A model generated the notes under the pieces. That model saw only the letters and a program-made list of their open reading frames with translations. It was not told the origin of the DNA and did not search any database. Below are positions 8,622 through 17,276 of a stretch of 64,000 nucleotides of DNA, one piece after another. Origin of the DNA: Ewingella americana (GTDB taxonomy: Bacteria; Pseudomonadota; Gammaproteobacteria; Enterobacterales; Enterobacteriaceae); contig NZ_RCZD01000006.1 in the NCBI RefSeq assembly GCF_006438725.1, positions 1 through 64,000 of the forward strand, written 5' to 3'. The position numbers were made by a program, and so were the translations under genes. Position 1 is the first letter of the stretch, and each line of letters opens with the position of its first letter.

Positions 8622-9134
8622 ATGCTGAATGGTTACCAACGTTTGATGGACATGCTGTACCTCTTCGCCATGTGGCTGGCGGGGATCGCCCTGCTGCTGA
8701 TGGTGGCCGTGATCCCGGTTGGGATCTTCGCCCGCTACATCATGAACAGCGCCCTCTCCTGGCCGGAACCGGTCGCCATCTTGTGCATGGTGACCTTTAC
8801 TTTTACCGGTGCTGCCGTGGCCTATCGCGCCGGTTCGCACATCATCGTGGCGATGGTCACCGATCGCCTGCCACCGCTGCTGAAAAAAATCTCCGCATTG
8901 CTTTCTGACCTGATGATGCTGGCCATCAGCCTGTTTATCTTCTGGTACAGCCTGATACTGTGCCGCGAACTGTGGCAGCAGCCGGTAGCGGAGTTTCCGC
9001 TGCTGACCGCCGGGCAGACTTATCTGCCGCTGCCGCTGGGCTCGGCGCTAACCGTGCTGTTTATCCTTGAGCAAATTCTTGCCGGCCCGCAGGCCCACCG
9101 CCCGGTGGTCCAGCTGGGTAATTCAGACGCCTGA
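8622..9134 (+). CDS. TRAP transporter small membrane subunit, DctQ family
   Basis: A 170-residue protein with four predicted membrane helices (about residues 12-35, 48-68, 90-112, 132-152), as in DctQ. The signature region WPEPVAILCMVTFTFTGAAVAYR is present. ATG 8622 is preceded by CGGGGG and removes an unlikely 17-residue extension. It joins the large permease DctM in the inner membrane. It lies 57 bases after dctP and 24 before dctM. Confidence 0.85.
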   Translation: MLNGYQRLMDMLYLFAMWLAGIALLLMVAVIPVGIFARYIMNSALSWPEPVAILCMVTFTFTGAAVAYRAGSHIIVAMVTDRLPPLLKKISALLSDLMMLAISLFIFWYSLILCRELWQQPVAEFPLLTAGQTYLPLPLGSALTVLFILEQILAGPQAHRPVVQLGNSDA

Positions 9135-9158
9135 CGGCCCCTTTATGGAGCATAAGTG

Positions 9159-10451
9159 ATGGATGCCTTAATTTTACTGTTAACGCTGGGAGTGATGCTT
9201 GCTATCGGCGTGCCGGTGGCGTACGCCGTTGGCCTGAGCGCCGTGGCCGGCGCCTTGTGGATCGATCTGCCGCTGGAAGCGCTGATGATCCAACTGACCA
9301 ACGGCGTGAACAAATTTTCACTGCTGGCTATTCCGTTCTTTATTCTGGCCGGAGCCATCATGGCCGAAGGGGGGATCGCCCGGCGATTGGTGAGTTTTGC
9401 CTATATCTTTGTTGGCTTTATTCGCGGTGGCCTGTCGCTGGTGAACATCGTGGCCTCAACGTTTTTTGGCGCGATCTCCGGCTCGTCAGTGGCGGATACT
9501 GCGTCAATCGGTTCAGTGATGATCCCGGAGATGGAGAAGAAAGGTTACCCGCGTGATTTCGCGGCAGCGGTGACGGCCAGCGGCTCGGTGCAGGCTATTC
9601 TGACCCCACCCAGCCACAACTCAGTGATCTACTCGCTGGCGACCGGCGGTACGGTGTCTATTGCGGCGCTGTTCATCGCCGGGATCCTGCCAGGCCTGCT
9701 GCTCAGCCTGACCTTAATGGTGATGTGCGTGGTGTTCGCTCATCAACGCGGCTATCCGAAGGGCGAACGTGTGCCCTTCAAACAAGCGCTGAAAATCTTC
9801 GTCGATACCCTGTGGGGGCTGATGACGGTGGTGATCATCATGGGTGGCATTCTCAGCGGCATCTTCACCGCCACCGAATCCGCCGCTATCGCCTGCCTGT
9901 GGTCATTCTTCGTCACCATGTTTATCTACCGGGACTATAAATGGTCGGAGCTGCCTAAATTGATGTACCGCACGGTGAAAACCGTCAGCATCGTGATGAT
10001 CCTGATCGGCTTCGCAGCCAGCTTTGGCGCGGTAATGACCTACATGCAGTTGCCGATGCGCATCACCGAGTTCTTCACTTCGATCTCCGACAACAAGTAC
10101 GTGATCCTGATGTTGATCAACATCATGCTGCTGCTGATCGGCACGCTGATGGACATGGCGCCGATCATTTTGATCCTCACCCCGGTACTGCTGCCAGTGA
10201 CCCTTTCCCTCGGTATTGATCCGGTGCATTTCGGCATGATCATGCTGGTCAACCTGGGCATTGGGCTGATCACCCCACCCGTCGGTTCGGTGCTGTTTGT
10301 CGCCAGCGCGGTCAGTAAACAGAGCATTGAAAAAGTGGTGAAAGCCATGCTGCCGTTCTATTGCGTGCTGTTCGCAGTGCTAATGCTGGTGACCTATATT
10401 CCGGCGATTTCACTCACTCTGCCCAAACTGTTCGGCGTCTATACCGGATAA
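9159..10451 (+). CDS. TRAP transporter large permease, DctM family
   Basis: A 430-residue polytopic permease with about 12 helices, the ion-coupled translocation channel of the TRAP system. Family motifs are present: IPFFILAGAIMAEGGIARRL, FFGAISGSSVADTASIGSVMIPEM, a Na+/substrate-site region near SGSVQAILTPPSHNSVIYS, and LGIGLITPPVGSVLFV. GTG 9156 directly precedes ATG 9159; both fit the GGAG at 9147. The permease, receptor and small subunit stand together between exbB and metC, which are neighbours in E. coli, so the operon is an insertion or a lineage-specific retention. Confidence 0.9.
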   Translation: MDALILLLTLGVMLAIGVPVAYAVGLSAVAGALWIDLPLEALMIQLTNGVNKFSLLAIPFFILAGAIMAEGGIARRLVSFAYIFVGFIRGGLSLVNIVASTFFGAISGSSVADTASIGSVMIPEMEKKGYPRDFAAAVTASGSVQAILTPPSHNSVIYSLATGGTVSIAALFIAGILPGLLLSLTLMVMCVVFAHQRGYPKGERVPFKQALKIFVDTLWGLMTVVIIMGGILSGIFTATESAAIACLWSFFVTMFIYRDYKWSELPKLMYRTVKTVSIVMILIGFAASFGAVMTYMQLPMRITEFFTSISDNKYVILMLINIMLLLIGTLMDMAPIILILTPVLLPVTLSLGIDPVHFGMIMLVNLGIGLITPPVGSVLFVASAVSKQSIEKVVKAMLPFYCVLFAVLMLVTYIPAISLTLPKLFGVYTG

Positions 10452-10523
10452 ATGCCTGAAATTTTCTCATCCAGGTAGCAAAACCTGCCCCGCCCCGAAC
10501 CATCATGTTAAGTTAAAGAAAAG

Positions 10524-10543
10524 CCCGTGCCGAAAGGCGCGGG
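10524..10543 (+). terminator. Stem-loop after the TRAP operon
   Basis: CCCGTGCC and GGCGCGGG pair over 8 bases (one G-U) around GAAA. No T-run follows, so it is either a weak terminator or part of the metC leader, which starts 32 bases later. I see no MetJ box repeat (AGACGTCT) here. Confidence 0.4.
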
Positions 10544-10575
10544 TGCACATTCATTAACGGGGTGAAACGGGCACG

Positions 10576-11790
10576 ATGTCTGCAAAAAAAAATCTTTCTG
10601 CAAAAAATATAGAAACCACATTGGTCAGCGCCGGACGTGATAAAAAATTCACCCTCGGTTCGGTGAATGCCGTGATTCAACGTGCGTCTTCACTGGTGTT
10701 CAACACCGTCGCGGAGAAAAAACACGCCACCCAAAACCGCGCCAATGGCGAGCTGTTTTATGGCCGTCGCGGCACACTGACCCATTTCTCTTTTCAGGAG
10801 GCGATGGTTGAGCTGGAAGGTGGCGCGGGTTGCGCCCTTTACCCATGCGGCGCAGCAGCGGTCAGTAATGCTATTTTGTCGTTTGTCTCCTGCGGTGACC
10901 ACATTCTGGTGGCGGGTTCAGCCTATGAGCCCACGCAGGATTTCGCCGAAAAAGTGCTGCGCAAACTCGGCGTCAACACCACCTATTTCCCGGCGTCCAT
11001 TGGCGAAAATCTCGGTTCACTGATGCAGCCCAACACCAAAGTGGTGTTTCTTGAAGCGCCGGGTTCCATCACCATGGAGATGCCGGACATTCCGGCGATG
11101 GTACGCGCAGTGCGGGCGGTTTCGCCTGACGTGGTTATCATGATCGACAACACCTGGGCGGCGGGCATTTTGTTTAAAGCGCTGGAGTTTGACATCGATA
11201 TTTCGATTCAGGCGGGAACCAAGTACATCATCGGCCACTCCGACGCGATGATCGGTACCGCCGTCAGCAACGCACGTTGCTGGGAGCAACTGCGCGAACA
11301 CTCTTATTTGATGGGCCAGATGGTGGATGCCGACACCGCGTACGTCGCCAGCCGTGGTTTGCGCACGCTGGGCATCCGCCTGCGTCAGCATGAAGAGAGC
11401 AGCATCCGCGTTGCGCAGTGGCTGGAAACGCGCCCGGAAGTGGCGGTGGTTAATCACCCGGCGTTACCTGGCAGTAAAGGCCATGCCTTCTGGAAGCGTG
11501 ATTTTACCGGCAGTTGCGGCCTCTTCTCCTTCGTGCTGAAGCAGCGTCTGACCTCCGCGCAGATGGCAGATTATCTCGACCACTTCGAACATTTCAGCAT
11601 GGCGTATTCGTGGGGCGGGTTTGAGTCGCTGGTGCTGGCAAACCAACCGGAAGAGATTCAGGCGATCCGCCCGGCAGAAACCGTCGACTTTAGCGGCACA
11701 CTGGTGCGGTTACATATCGGGCTGGAACATTGCGAGGATCTGATCGCCGATCTTGAATTGGCGTTCGGCAGAATCACTGCGAAGCCGTAA
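10576..11790 (+). CDS. metC: Cystathionine beta-lyase MetC
   Basis: A 404-residue PLP enzyme that cleaves cystathionine to homocysteine, pyruvate and ammonia in methionine synthesis. Active-site residues align with E. coli MetC at an offset of six: Tyr62 and Arg64 in FYGRRGT, Tyr117 in SAYEPT, Asp191 in IDNTW, and the PLP Lys216 in [13 protein letters not shown]. The short Lys-rich N-terminus ([11 protein letters not shown]) accounts for the difference. Soluble cytoplasmic enzyme. It is transcribed alone and followed by a strong palindrome. Confidence 0.94.
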   Translation: MSAKKNLSAKNIETTLVSAGRDKKFTLGSVNAVIQRASSLVFNTVAEKKHATQNRANGELFYGRRGTLTHFSFQEAMVELEGGAGCALYPCGAAAVSNAILSFVSCGDHILVAGSAYEPTQDFAEKVLRKLGVNTTYFPASIGENLGSLMQPNTKVVFLEAPGSITMEMPDIPAMVRAVRAVSPDVVIMIDNTWAAGILFKALEFDIDISIQAGTKYIIGHSDAMIGTAVSNARCWEQLREHSYLMGQMVDADTAYVASRGLRTLGIRLRQHEESSIRVAQWLETRPEVAVVNHPALPGSKGHAFWKRDFTGSCGLFSFVLKQRLTSAQMADYLDHFEHFSMAYSWGGFESLVLANQPEEIQAIRPAETVDFSGTLVRLHIGLEHCEDLIADLELAFGRITAKP

Positions 11791-11798
11791 TGATTGCG

Positions 11799-11826
11799 AC
11801 GTACTGCGCAGTTTTGCGCAGTACGT
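11799..11826. repeat. Perfect 12-base inverted repeat after metC
   Basis: Arms ACGTACTGCGCA (11799-11810) and TGCGCAGTACGT (11815-11826) are fully complementary around GTTT. It begins 8 bases after the metC stop. There is no T-run, so a simple terminator is not certain; it could also protect the 3' end of the mRNA. Confidence 0.6.
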
Positions 11827-12020
11827 GTCGATATTTCGTCAGAACAGTGCAAATAATCCGTCAGAATAAAATATAGCCTCGTCGCATAGACGATGAGGTA
11901 CTTATAACAAAACTGAATACTTCTGCCCTGGTTCACCGGGCCCAGATCATCCCTCAACGTAAGGATCTGGGTTACAATGAGCAAGCGACAGTTTTTCACA
12001 GCACCCTGACAGGACAGTTT

Positions 12021-12719
12021 ATGGCAGTTCTTACCGATATTCTTCATGCACTTTGGCAGCATGACTTCAGCGTCCTCGCCGACCCTAAAGTTCTTTGGGT
12101 GGTGTATGCCGTGTTGTTTATCACCTTGTTCCTCGAAAACGGTCTGCTTCCCGCGTCTTTCCTGCCGGGCGACAGCCTGCTGTTACTCACCGGCGCATTG
12201 ATTGCCAAAGGGGTGATGAGTTTTATCCCGACGCTGATCATTCTGGTGATCGCCGCCAGCCTCGGCTGCTGGCTGAGCTACATTCAGGGCCGCTGGTTAG
12301 GCCATACCAAGTTGGTGAAAGGCTGGCTGTTACAGCTTCCGGCGCACTACCATCAGCGCGCCCATCAGATGTTTATTCAGCACGGTTTAATGGCGCTGCT
12401 GGTTGGCCGTTTTCTGGCCTTTGTGCGTACGTTGCTGCCGACCATGGCCGGTATTTCAGGGCTGAGTAATGCCCGCTTCCAGCTGTTTAACTGGCTGAGC
12501 GCCCTGTTGTGGGTCAGCGTAGTGATTTCATTGGGCTTCGCCCTCAGCCATATTCCGATCGTCAAACGCCATGAAGATCAGGTGATGGCCGGGCTGATGA
12601 TCCTGCCGGTATTCCTGCTCGTGATGGGGCTGGCAGGCACGCTGCTGGTGGTCTGGAAGAAACGGAAATGCCGTTCCACAGCCTGCGCCAGTAAAATAAA
12701 AATCAAACCCGCTGAATAG
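12021..12719 (+). CDS. yghB: DedA-family inner membrane protein YghB
   Basis: A 232-residue polytopic protein of the DedA family, which in E. coli (YghB/YqjA) is needed for membrane proton-motive homeostasis, cell division and drug tolerance, and is proposed to act in lipid-carrier recycling. Signature residues are seen: [17 protein letters not shown], then [19 protein letters not shown], the DedA arginine motif. Four to five hydrophobic segments. The C-terminus [20 protein letters not shown] is basic and longer than in E. coli (219). Its position after metC matches E. coli. Confidence 0.92.
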   Translation: MAVLTDILHALWQHDFSVLADPKVLWVVYAVLFITLFLENGLLPASFLPGDSLLLLTGALIAKGVMSFIPTLIILVIAASLGCWLSYIQGRWLGHTKLVKGWLLQLPAHYHQRAHQMFIQHGLMALLVGRFLAFVRTLLPTMAGISGLSNARFQLFNWLSALLWVSVVISLGFALSHIPIVKRHEDQVMAGLMILPVFLLVMGLAGTLLVVWKKRKCRSTACASKIKIKPAE

Positions 12720-12728
12720 CGGGTTTTT
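12706..12728. terminator. Rho-independent terminator between yghB and yqhC
   Basis: AACCCGCTGAATAGCGGGTT followed by T6. The left arm lies within the last codons of yghB. It can serve both converging genes. Confidence 0.8.
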
Positions 12729-12736
12729 TGTATCTA

Positions 12737-13660
12737 TTACCTGATTAACGTATCCGCCAGCGTCAGTGAGTGGCCCTCACGTGCCCGCGCCATCTCATCA
12801 CTTGGCGTCACACCGAAGTAGCGCTTGAATTCACGGCTGAACTGCGACGCACTCTCATAGCCTACCCGCAATGCCGCTGAACTGGCTTTCAGCCCGTCGT
12901 ACATCATCATGCGCGCTTTATGCAACCGGTAAGTTTTCAGGTATTGCAGCGGCGAAGTGCTGGTGACCGCTTTGAAATTATGATGAAACGCCGAAACACT
13001 CATGTTCACTTCGCTGGCCAGCAATTCCACGCTGAGATTGTCAGCGTACTGGCTTTCGATGCGGCGCAGCGCTTTGGCGATCTGGCTAAAGTGGGTGTGG
13101 CGGTTGACCAGCGCCTGCAACGCGCCGCCGTTGTCGCTGGTAAGCACCAGAAACAGGATCTCACGGATGATCTGCGGCCCGAGCACCTTAGCACGCAACG
13201 GTTTTTCCATGACGTCGAGCAAACGCTCCGCGGCGCACAGGATGTCTTCGTCCAGCACGCCCGAACTGATGCCGGAGGACTGATCTTTTTGCCCGGCAAA
13301 CCCCGCCTCTTCCATGTCCAGCAGCAGATCCTGCAACATCACAGTGTTGATGCTGATCTGGATCCCAGCCAGCGGCTGTTCGGCGCTGGCGAAGGTTTCG
13401 CACTCAAACGGCAGCGGCACGGTAAGCATCAGATAGTTTTTCGGGTCATAGGAGAATGAGCGCTTACCCAGATAGCCGATTTTGCTGCCCTGAAACAGGA
13501 TCACCAGGCCAGGGTTATAAAGCACTGGCGTACGTGGATGGTGGCGCGTGGTGTACATCAATGACACCTGCGGCACGATGGATTGGCTGAGTAATTTATC
13601 CCCACTCAACCGCGCAACCTGCGCCGCCAGGTTGACGCAAAGCCCCTCGACACTTTCCAT
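12737..13660 (-). CDS. yqhC: AraC-family regulator YqhC
   Basis: A 307-residue transcription factor. The N-terminal half is an AraC-type sensor domain of the N-terminal arabinose-binding-like group ([27 protein letters not shown] region). The C-terminal ~100 residues hold two helix-turn-helix motifs: [22 protein letters not shown] and [21 protein letters not shown], the AraC signature. In E. coli YqhC activates yqhD-dkgA in response to aldehydes such as glyoxal and furfural. Here yqhD is missing and dkgA is the immediate divergent neighbour, so dkgA is the likely target. Confidence 0.88.
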   Translation of the reverse strand: MESVEGLCVNLAAQVARLSGDKLLSQSIVPQVSLMYTTRHHPRTPVLYNPGLVILFQGSKIGYLGKRSFSYDPKNYLMLTVPLPFECETFASAEQPLAGIQISINTVMLQDLLLDMEEAGFAGQKDQSSGISSGVLDEDILCAAERLLDVMEKPLRAKVLGPQIIREILFLVLTSDNGGALQALVNRHTHFSQIAKALRRIESQYADNLSVELLASEVNMSVSAFHHNFKAVTSTSPLQYLKTYRLHKARMMMYDGLKASSAALRVGYESASQFSREFKRYFGVTPSDEMARAREGHSLTLADTLIR

Positions 13661-13813
13661 CTTGCACTTCCTCTCATATCAATGATTCAGCATTAATTCT
13701 GTCATAAAACCGCCACTTCCTACAGTGCCAAGCAGAAACAGGCAAATTTTAGGCAGGAATGAGCATCATTGCTGCTTAAGAATATTGTTAGGGTGGTAAT
13801 CATTGTCGAGCGT

Positions 13814-13832
13814 AGCATAAATCAGCATAAAT
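13814..13832. promoter_or_regulatory. Tandem AGCATAAAT direct repeat between yqhC and dkgA
   Basis: AGCATAAAT occurs twice ten bases apart, about 97 bases before dkgA. AraC-family proteins usually bind direct repeats one helical turn apart, so this is a candidate YqhC site. No known YqhC consensus was compared. Confidence 0.35.
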
Positions 13833-13928
13833 GCTGTTAGCTGCTAGGCTTGAGGAAGCACGTGAGGTTTTGCGAAACCTTCATCCGATTACATCTGATT
13901 AAAATCACCGGTTAAACAGGAGAGACTC

Positions 13929-14750
13929 ATGGCAACGCAACCCATCATCAAGCTTCACGATGGCAACAAGATGCCTCAGTTAGGACTCGGCGTATGGAAG
14001 GCCAGCAACGAAGAGGCCAGCAATGCCGTTACCACGGCAATCGATACCGGTTACCGTCACATCGATACCGCCGCCATTTATGAAAATGAGGAAGGCGTAG
14101 GCGAAGCACTGAGCACCATCAGTGTTCCACGTGAAGAGTTGTTTATCACCACTAAATTGTGGAATGACGATCAGTTGCATGCGCAGGACGCGCTGGAAAC
14201 CAGCCTGAAGAAACTACGCCTCGACTATGTTGATCTTTACCTGATCCACTGGCCGAAAGCCGATCAGGGCAATTTTGTAGCCGCCTGGAAGCAACTGCAG
14301 AAACTGAAAGAGCAAGGTCTGGCGAAAAGCGTCGGCGTGTGTAATTTCCATATTCCGCATCTGCAAAAACTTAAAGATGAAACCGGAATTTTCCCGGTGG
14401 TGAATCAGATTGAGCTGCACCCGCTACTGCAACAGCGTCAGCTGCATGCCTGGAACGCCACACATAACATTGCTACCGAAGCCTGGAGCCCGCTGGCACA
14501 GGGCGGCGATGGCGTCTTCGACCAGCCGCTGATCCAAAAGCTGGCGCAGAAGTATGGCAAAACCCCGGCGCAGGTGGTGATCCGCTGGCATCTGGACAGC
14601 GGCCTGATCGTTATTCCTAAATCCGTGACGCCAAAACGCATCCGCGAAAACTTCGAGGTGTTTGATTTCAAACTGGAGAAGGAAGAGCTGGCAGAAGTGG
14701 CTAAACTGGATGCCGGTAAGCGCTTAGGACCGGATCCTGATACGTTTTGA
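13929..14750 (+). CDS. dkgA: 2,5-diketo-D-gluconate reductase A (aldo-keto reductase)
   Basis: A 273-residue NADPH-dependent aldo-keto reductase. The catalytic tetrad is complete: Asp46, Tyr51, Lys76 and His107 (GYRHIDTAAIYENE, TTKLWN, LIHWP). IPKSVTPKRIREN near the C-terminus binds the NADPH phosphate. It reduces 2,5-diketogluconate and a range of aldehydes including methylglyoxal. Start supported by ACAGGAGAG before ATG 13929. Length 273 against 275 in E. coli. Confidence 0.93.
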   Translation: MATQPIIKLHDGNKMPQLGLGVWKASNEEASNAVTTAIDTGYRHIDTAAIYENEEGVGEALSTISVPREELFITTKLWNDDQLHAQDALETSLKKLRLDYVDLYLIHWPKADQGNFVAAWKQLQKLKEQGLAKSVGVCNFHIPHLQKLKDETGIFPVVNQIELHPLLQQRQLHAWNATHNIATEAWSPLAQGGDGVFDQPLIQKLAQKYGKTPAQVVIRWHLDSGLIVIPKSVTPKRIRENFEVFDFKLEKEELAEVAKLDAGKRLGPDPDTF

Positions 14751-14766
14751 TGCCGTCAGTAAATGC

Positions 14767-14792
14767 AAAAACCCGCCTTGGCGGGTTTTTTT
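14767..14792. terminator. Bidirectional terminator between dkgA and ftsP
   Basis: AAAAACCCGCC TT GGCGGGTTTTTT, with A-run and T-run, serves both converging genes. Confidence 0.85.
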
Positions 14793-14816
14793 ATGCCGAT
14801 CGAGGGCTAACCGACG

Positions 14817-16232
14817 TTACATCGACGGCGTGATGATCATCTGGCCGGTGGTGCCACGGTCGGCCATCTCCAGTGCACCGCTGTAGTAGAGGAACGGGAA
14901 ATGCTCGTACGAGGGCTGGTTGAAATAGACCAGCAGTTCGACATCGCCATCGACCCACACCGTGTCTTTGAACCCGGCATCTTCCACCAGCGGTGCAGCA
15001 CCGTTGACGCTTTTCACCAGGAAGGAGACGCCCTGCACATGGAACGGCTGCGGCATGTCAGCATGCACATTCCAGCGCTCCCACGTGCCTTGCTGAGCGG
15101 TAACGTCAATACGATTAATGTCCCACAGAGCACCATTAATGCCCGGCTGGCTGTCGCCCAGACGGAATTCCCGGGTACGGCCCACGCTGCCGCTGAGGAT
15201 TTGGTCGGCCAGCAGACGCATCGGCAGATTGTCGGTCACCAGCGGCAACAGGCCGGTTGGTTTTAGCGTCAGCACCAGGGTAGAAACCAGAATGCTGGAC
15301 GGTTCGAACAGGCCACGGATGCGGTCCATCACGCTCGCGGCTTCACCGGCGGTGATCGACACTTCGTCGCCCTGCGACATGTCAATCAGCACTTCGCGAC
15401 GCTCGCCGGGCGCCAGTGATAACCGCTGAACGCTGACCGGCGCAGGTAAGAAACCCAGATCAGAGCCCACCACGTGGAAAGCACGGTTGTCAGTGAGGCT
15501 CAGTTGATAACGGCGGGCGTTGGAAGCATTGAGCAGACGCAGGCGCACCCAGCCACGTGACACCTCCACAAACGGCCCCTGTACGCCGTTGACCAACATA
15601 GTGTCACCAAAAAAACCGCCGGACGCCGGCGTGTCGTACTGTGGCACGCCGAAGTTGTCGAGGCGCTTATCCTGAATGATCACCGGGAAGTCATCCACAC
15701 CGTAGTGGTTGGGTAGCGGTAAGTTTTTGCTGATTTCATCTTCGACCAGCCACATGCCTGCCAGCCCATTATAGACATGAGGTCCCATGCGGTTTGGGGT
15801 GTTGGCGTGGTACCAGCAGGTCGCGGCAGGCTGACGAATAGGCAGCACTGGCGACCAGTCAACACCGGGAGAAATCATGCGAGCACCGCCACCGGCGAGC
15901 GTACCCGGTACCTGCAGGCCGCTGACGGTCATCGAGACCGGTTCAGACAAGCGGTTACTGTAAATCAGTTTGACGTCATCGCCGTTGTAAACCCGAACCG
16001 TTGGGCCGAGATACATGCCGTTGAACCCCCATACCGGGGCCTTGTTACCGCCCAAAAACGCCCAGTGAGCAGACTGCATCGTCAGAAATAGCGGCTGACC
16101 ACGGCGGGATTCAATCAGGGGTGGAACAGGTAATGCCGGTTGCGATCCGCTCGCTTGTGCCCTCAGTGGCAATGCACCCGCGACCAAAGCCAGGCCGGAT
16201 GCTTGCAGAAACGAGCGACGACTGAGTGACAT
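14817..16232 (-). CDS. ftsP: Cell division protein FtsP (SufI)
   Basis: A 471-residue periplasmic protein exported by the Tat system: the N-terminus SRRSFLQ is a twin-arginine motif followed by a hydrophobic stretch and an Ala-x-Ala site near AQASG. The body has three cupredoxin-like domains of the multicopper oxidase fold (AHWAFLGGNKAPVWGFNG, TCWYHANTPNRMGPHVYNGLAG, QPFHVQGVSFLV), but the usual HxH copper clusters are degraded, as in E. coli SufI, which binds no copper and stabilises the divisome under stress. Cotranscription with plsC upstream (75-base gap) is likely. Confidence 0.92.
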   Translation of the reverse strand: MSLSRRSFLQASGLALVAGALPLRAQASGSQPALPVPPLIESRRGQPLFLTMQSAHWAFLGGNKAPVWGFNGMYLGPTVRVYNGDDVKLIYSNRLSEPVSMTVSGLQVPGTLAGGGARMISPGVDWSPVLPIRQPAATCWYHANTPNRMGPHVYNGLAGMWLVEDEISKNLPLPNHYGVDDFPVIIQDKRLDNFGVPQYDTPASGGFFGDTMLVNGVQGPFVEVSRGWVRLRLLNASNARRYQLSLTDNRAFHVVGSDLGFLPAPVSVQRLSLAPGERREVLIDMSQGDEVSITAGEAASVMDRIRGLFEPSSILVSTLVLTLKPTGLLPLVTDNLPMRLLADQILSGSVGRTREFRLGDSQPGINGALWDINRIDVTAQQGTWERWNVHADMPQPFHVQGVSFLVKSVNGAAPLVEDAGFKDTVWVDGDVELLVYFNQPSYEHFPFLYYSGALEMADRGTTGQMIITPSM

Positions 16233-16307
16233 ATTTTCTCCATGAAAACAAAATCAAAGCTGTGTTAATTGCCCATGGCCATCATTGGCGGCAGGCGGAA
16301 ATAAGGA

Positions 16308-17051
16308 TTATTTTTTGCCTTTCGCTGCGGCTTCGCGCTCAGCAACTTCGGCGTCCAGCTCGGCAATCTTGTCGGCCATAATCTGATGGCAATGATTAGA
16401 CAGTTCACGCAGCCGCTCTTTGCCGTACTGCGCAGTATCAATCGGCGGCAGCATCTCAATGATCACCAGCCCGTTGGACCAGCGGTTGAGTTTGATTTTG
16501 TCATTGGTATTGGACACGCAGATCGGCACGATAGGCACGCCTGCGGAAATCGCCGCATGGAATGCGCCGGTTTTAAACGGCATCAGACCACGGCCACGGC
16601 TGCGCGTACCTTCCGGGAACATCCAGATGGAGATATTTCTCTTATTGATGTGATTGACCACCTGAGAGATGGTGCCGTGCGCTTTAGTGCGGTTATCACG
16701 GTCAATCAGCAGGTTGCCGGTCAGCCAGTAGAGCTGGCCAAAGAACGGGATCCACGCCAGGCTTTTTTTGCCGACGGTCACCGTTCTTGGCTGAACCATT
16801 GAGGACACGGTCACCATGTCATAATTGTTCTGATGGTTGGCAATGTAGATACAGTTGCCGTAGTGCGCCGCTTCAGGCGGAATACGCTTTTCCACGGTAA
16901 TACCCAGAACCGGTGCCAGACGTCCGAACATATGGCCGAAAGTCGCCACGTGTTTGGGATTTCGCGGACTAAACAGGCAATACACACAGCCCAGAATGGA
17001 CAGCAGAATTGAATAAATAACGACGATGATCAGACGCAAAATAAATAACAT
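16308..17051 (-). CDS. plsC: 1-acyl-sn-glycerol-3-phosphate acyltransferase PlsC
   Basis: A 247-residue inner-membrane enzyme that makes phosphatidic acid from lysophosphatidic acid. The N-terminal membrane helix (LRLIIVVIYSILLSILGCVY) is followed by the acyltransferase motifs: NHQNNYD (HX4D), GNLLIDRDNR, FPEGTRSRGRG, and VPIVPICVS. The C-terminal tail is a charged Ala/Glu/Lys helix. Position between parC and ftsP is as in E. coli. Confidence 0.95.
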   Translation of the reverse strand: MLFILRLIIVVIYSILLSILGCVYCLFSPRNPKHVATFGHMFGRLAPVLGITVEKRIPPEAAHYGNCIYIANHQNNYDMVTVSSMVQPRTVTVGKKSLAWIPFFGQLYWLTGNLLIDRDNRTKAHGTISQVVNHINKRNISIWMFPEGTRSRGRGLMPFKTGAFHAAISAGVPIVPICVSNTNDKIKLNRWSNGLVIIEMLPPIDTAQYGKERLRELSNHCHQIMADKIAELDAEVAEREAAAKGKK

Positions 17052-17221
17052 AACATCCTCTTAAGCATACCGCCGGAGCCAGCAGGAAACCTCGCAGCCA
17101 CCTTCCCTCCGCGCTGGGCTATTCTCAGGCCTCAGCCAGCGCTATACAACGGTTTTGTTTATACATTTGTAAAATTTTTGCGCTCTGTTACAACGTCGAA
17201 ACAGCCTCGCGTTAACAAAGC

Positions 17222-17247
17222 ATTCAGGGCACAAATGTGCCCTGAAT
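17222..17247 (-). terminator. Strong stem-loop after parC
   Basis: Arms ATTCAGGGCACA and TGTGCCCTGAAT pair perfectly over 12 bases with a 2-base centre, 30 bases past the parC stop. No clean U-tract follows on the minus strand. Confidence 0.55.
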
Positions 17248-17276
17248 CATCCGGCCAGGCCGGTTACCTGATGGCG

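Noticed and set aside
10452-10575. MetJ operator before metC
   Set aside because: No AGACGTCT-like tandem repeats are visible in the gap.
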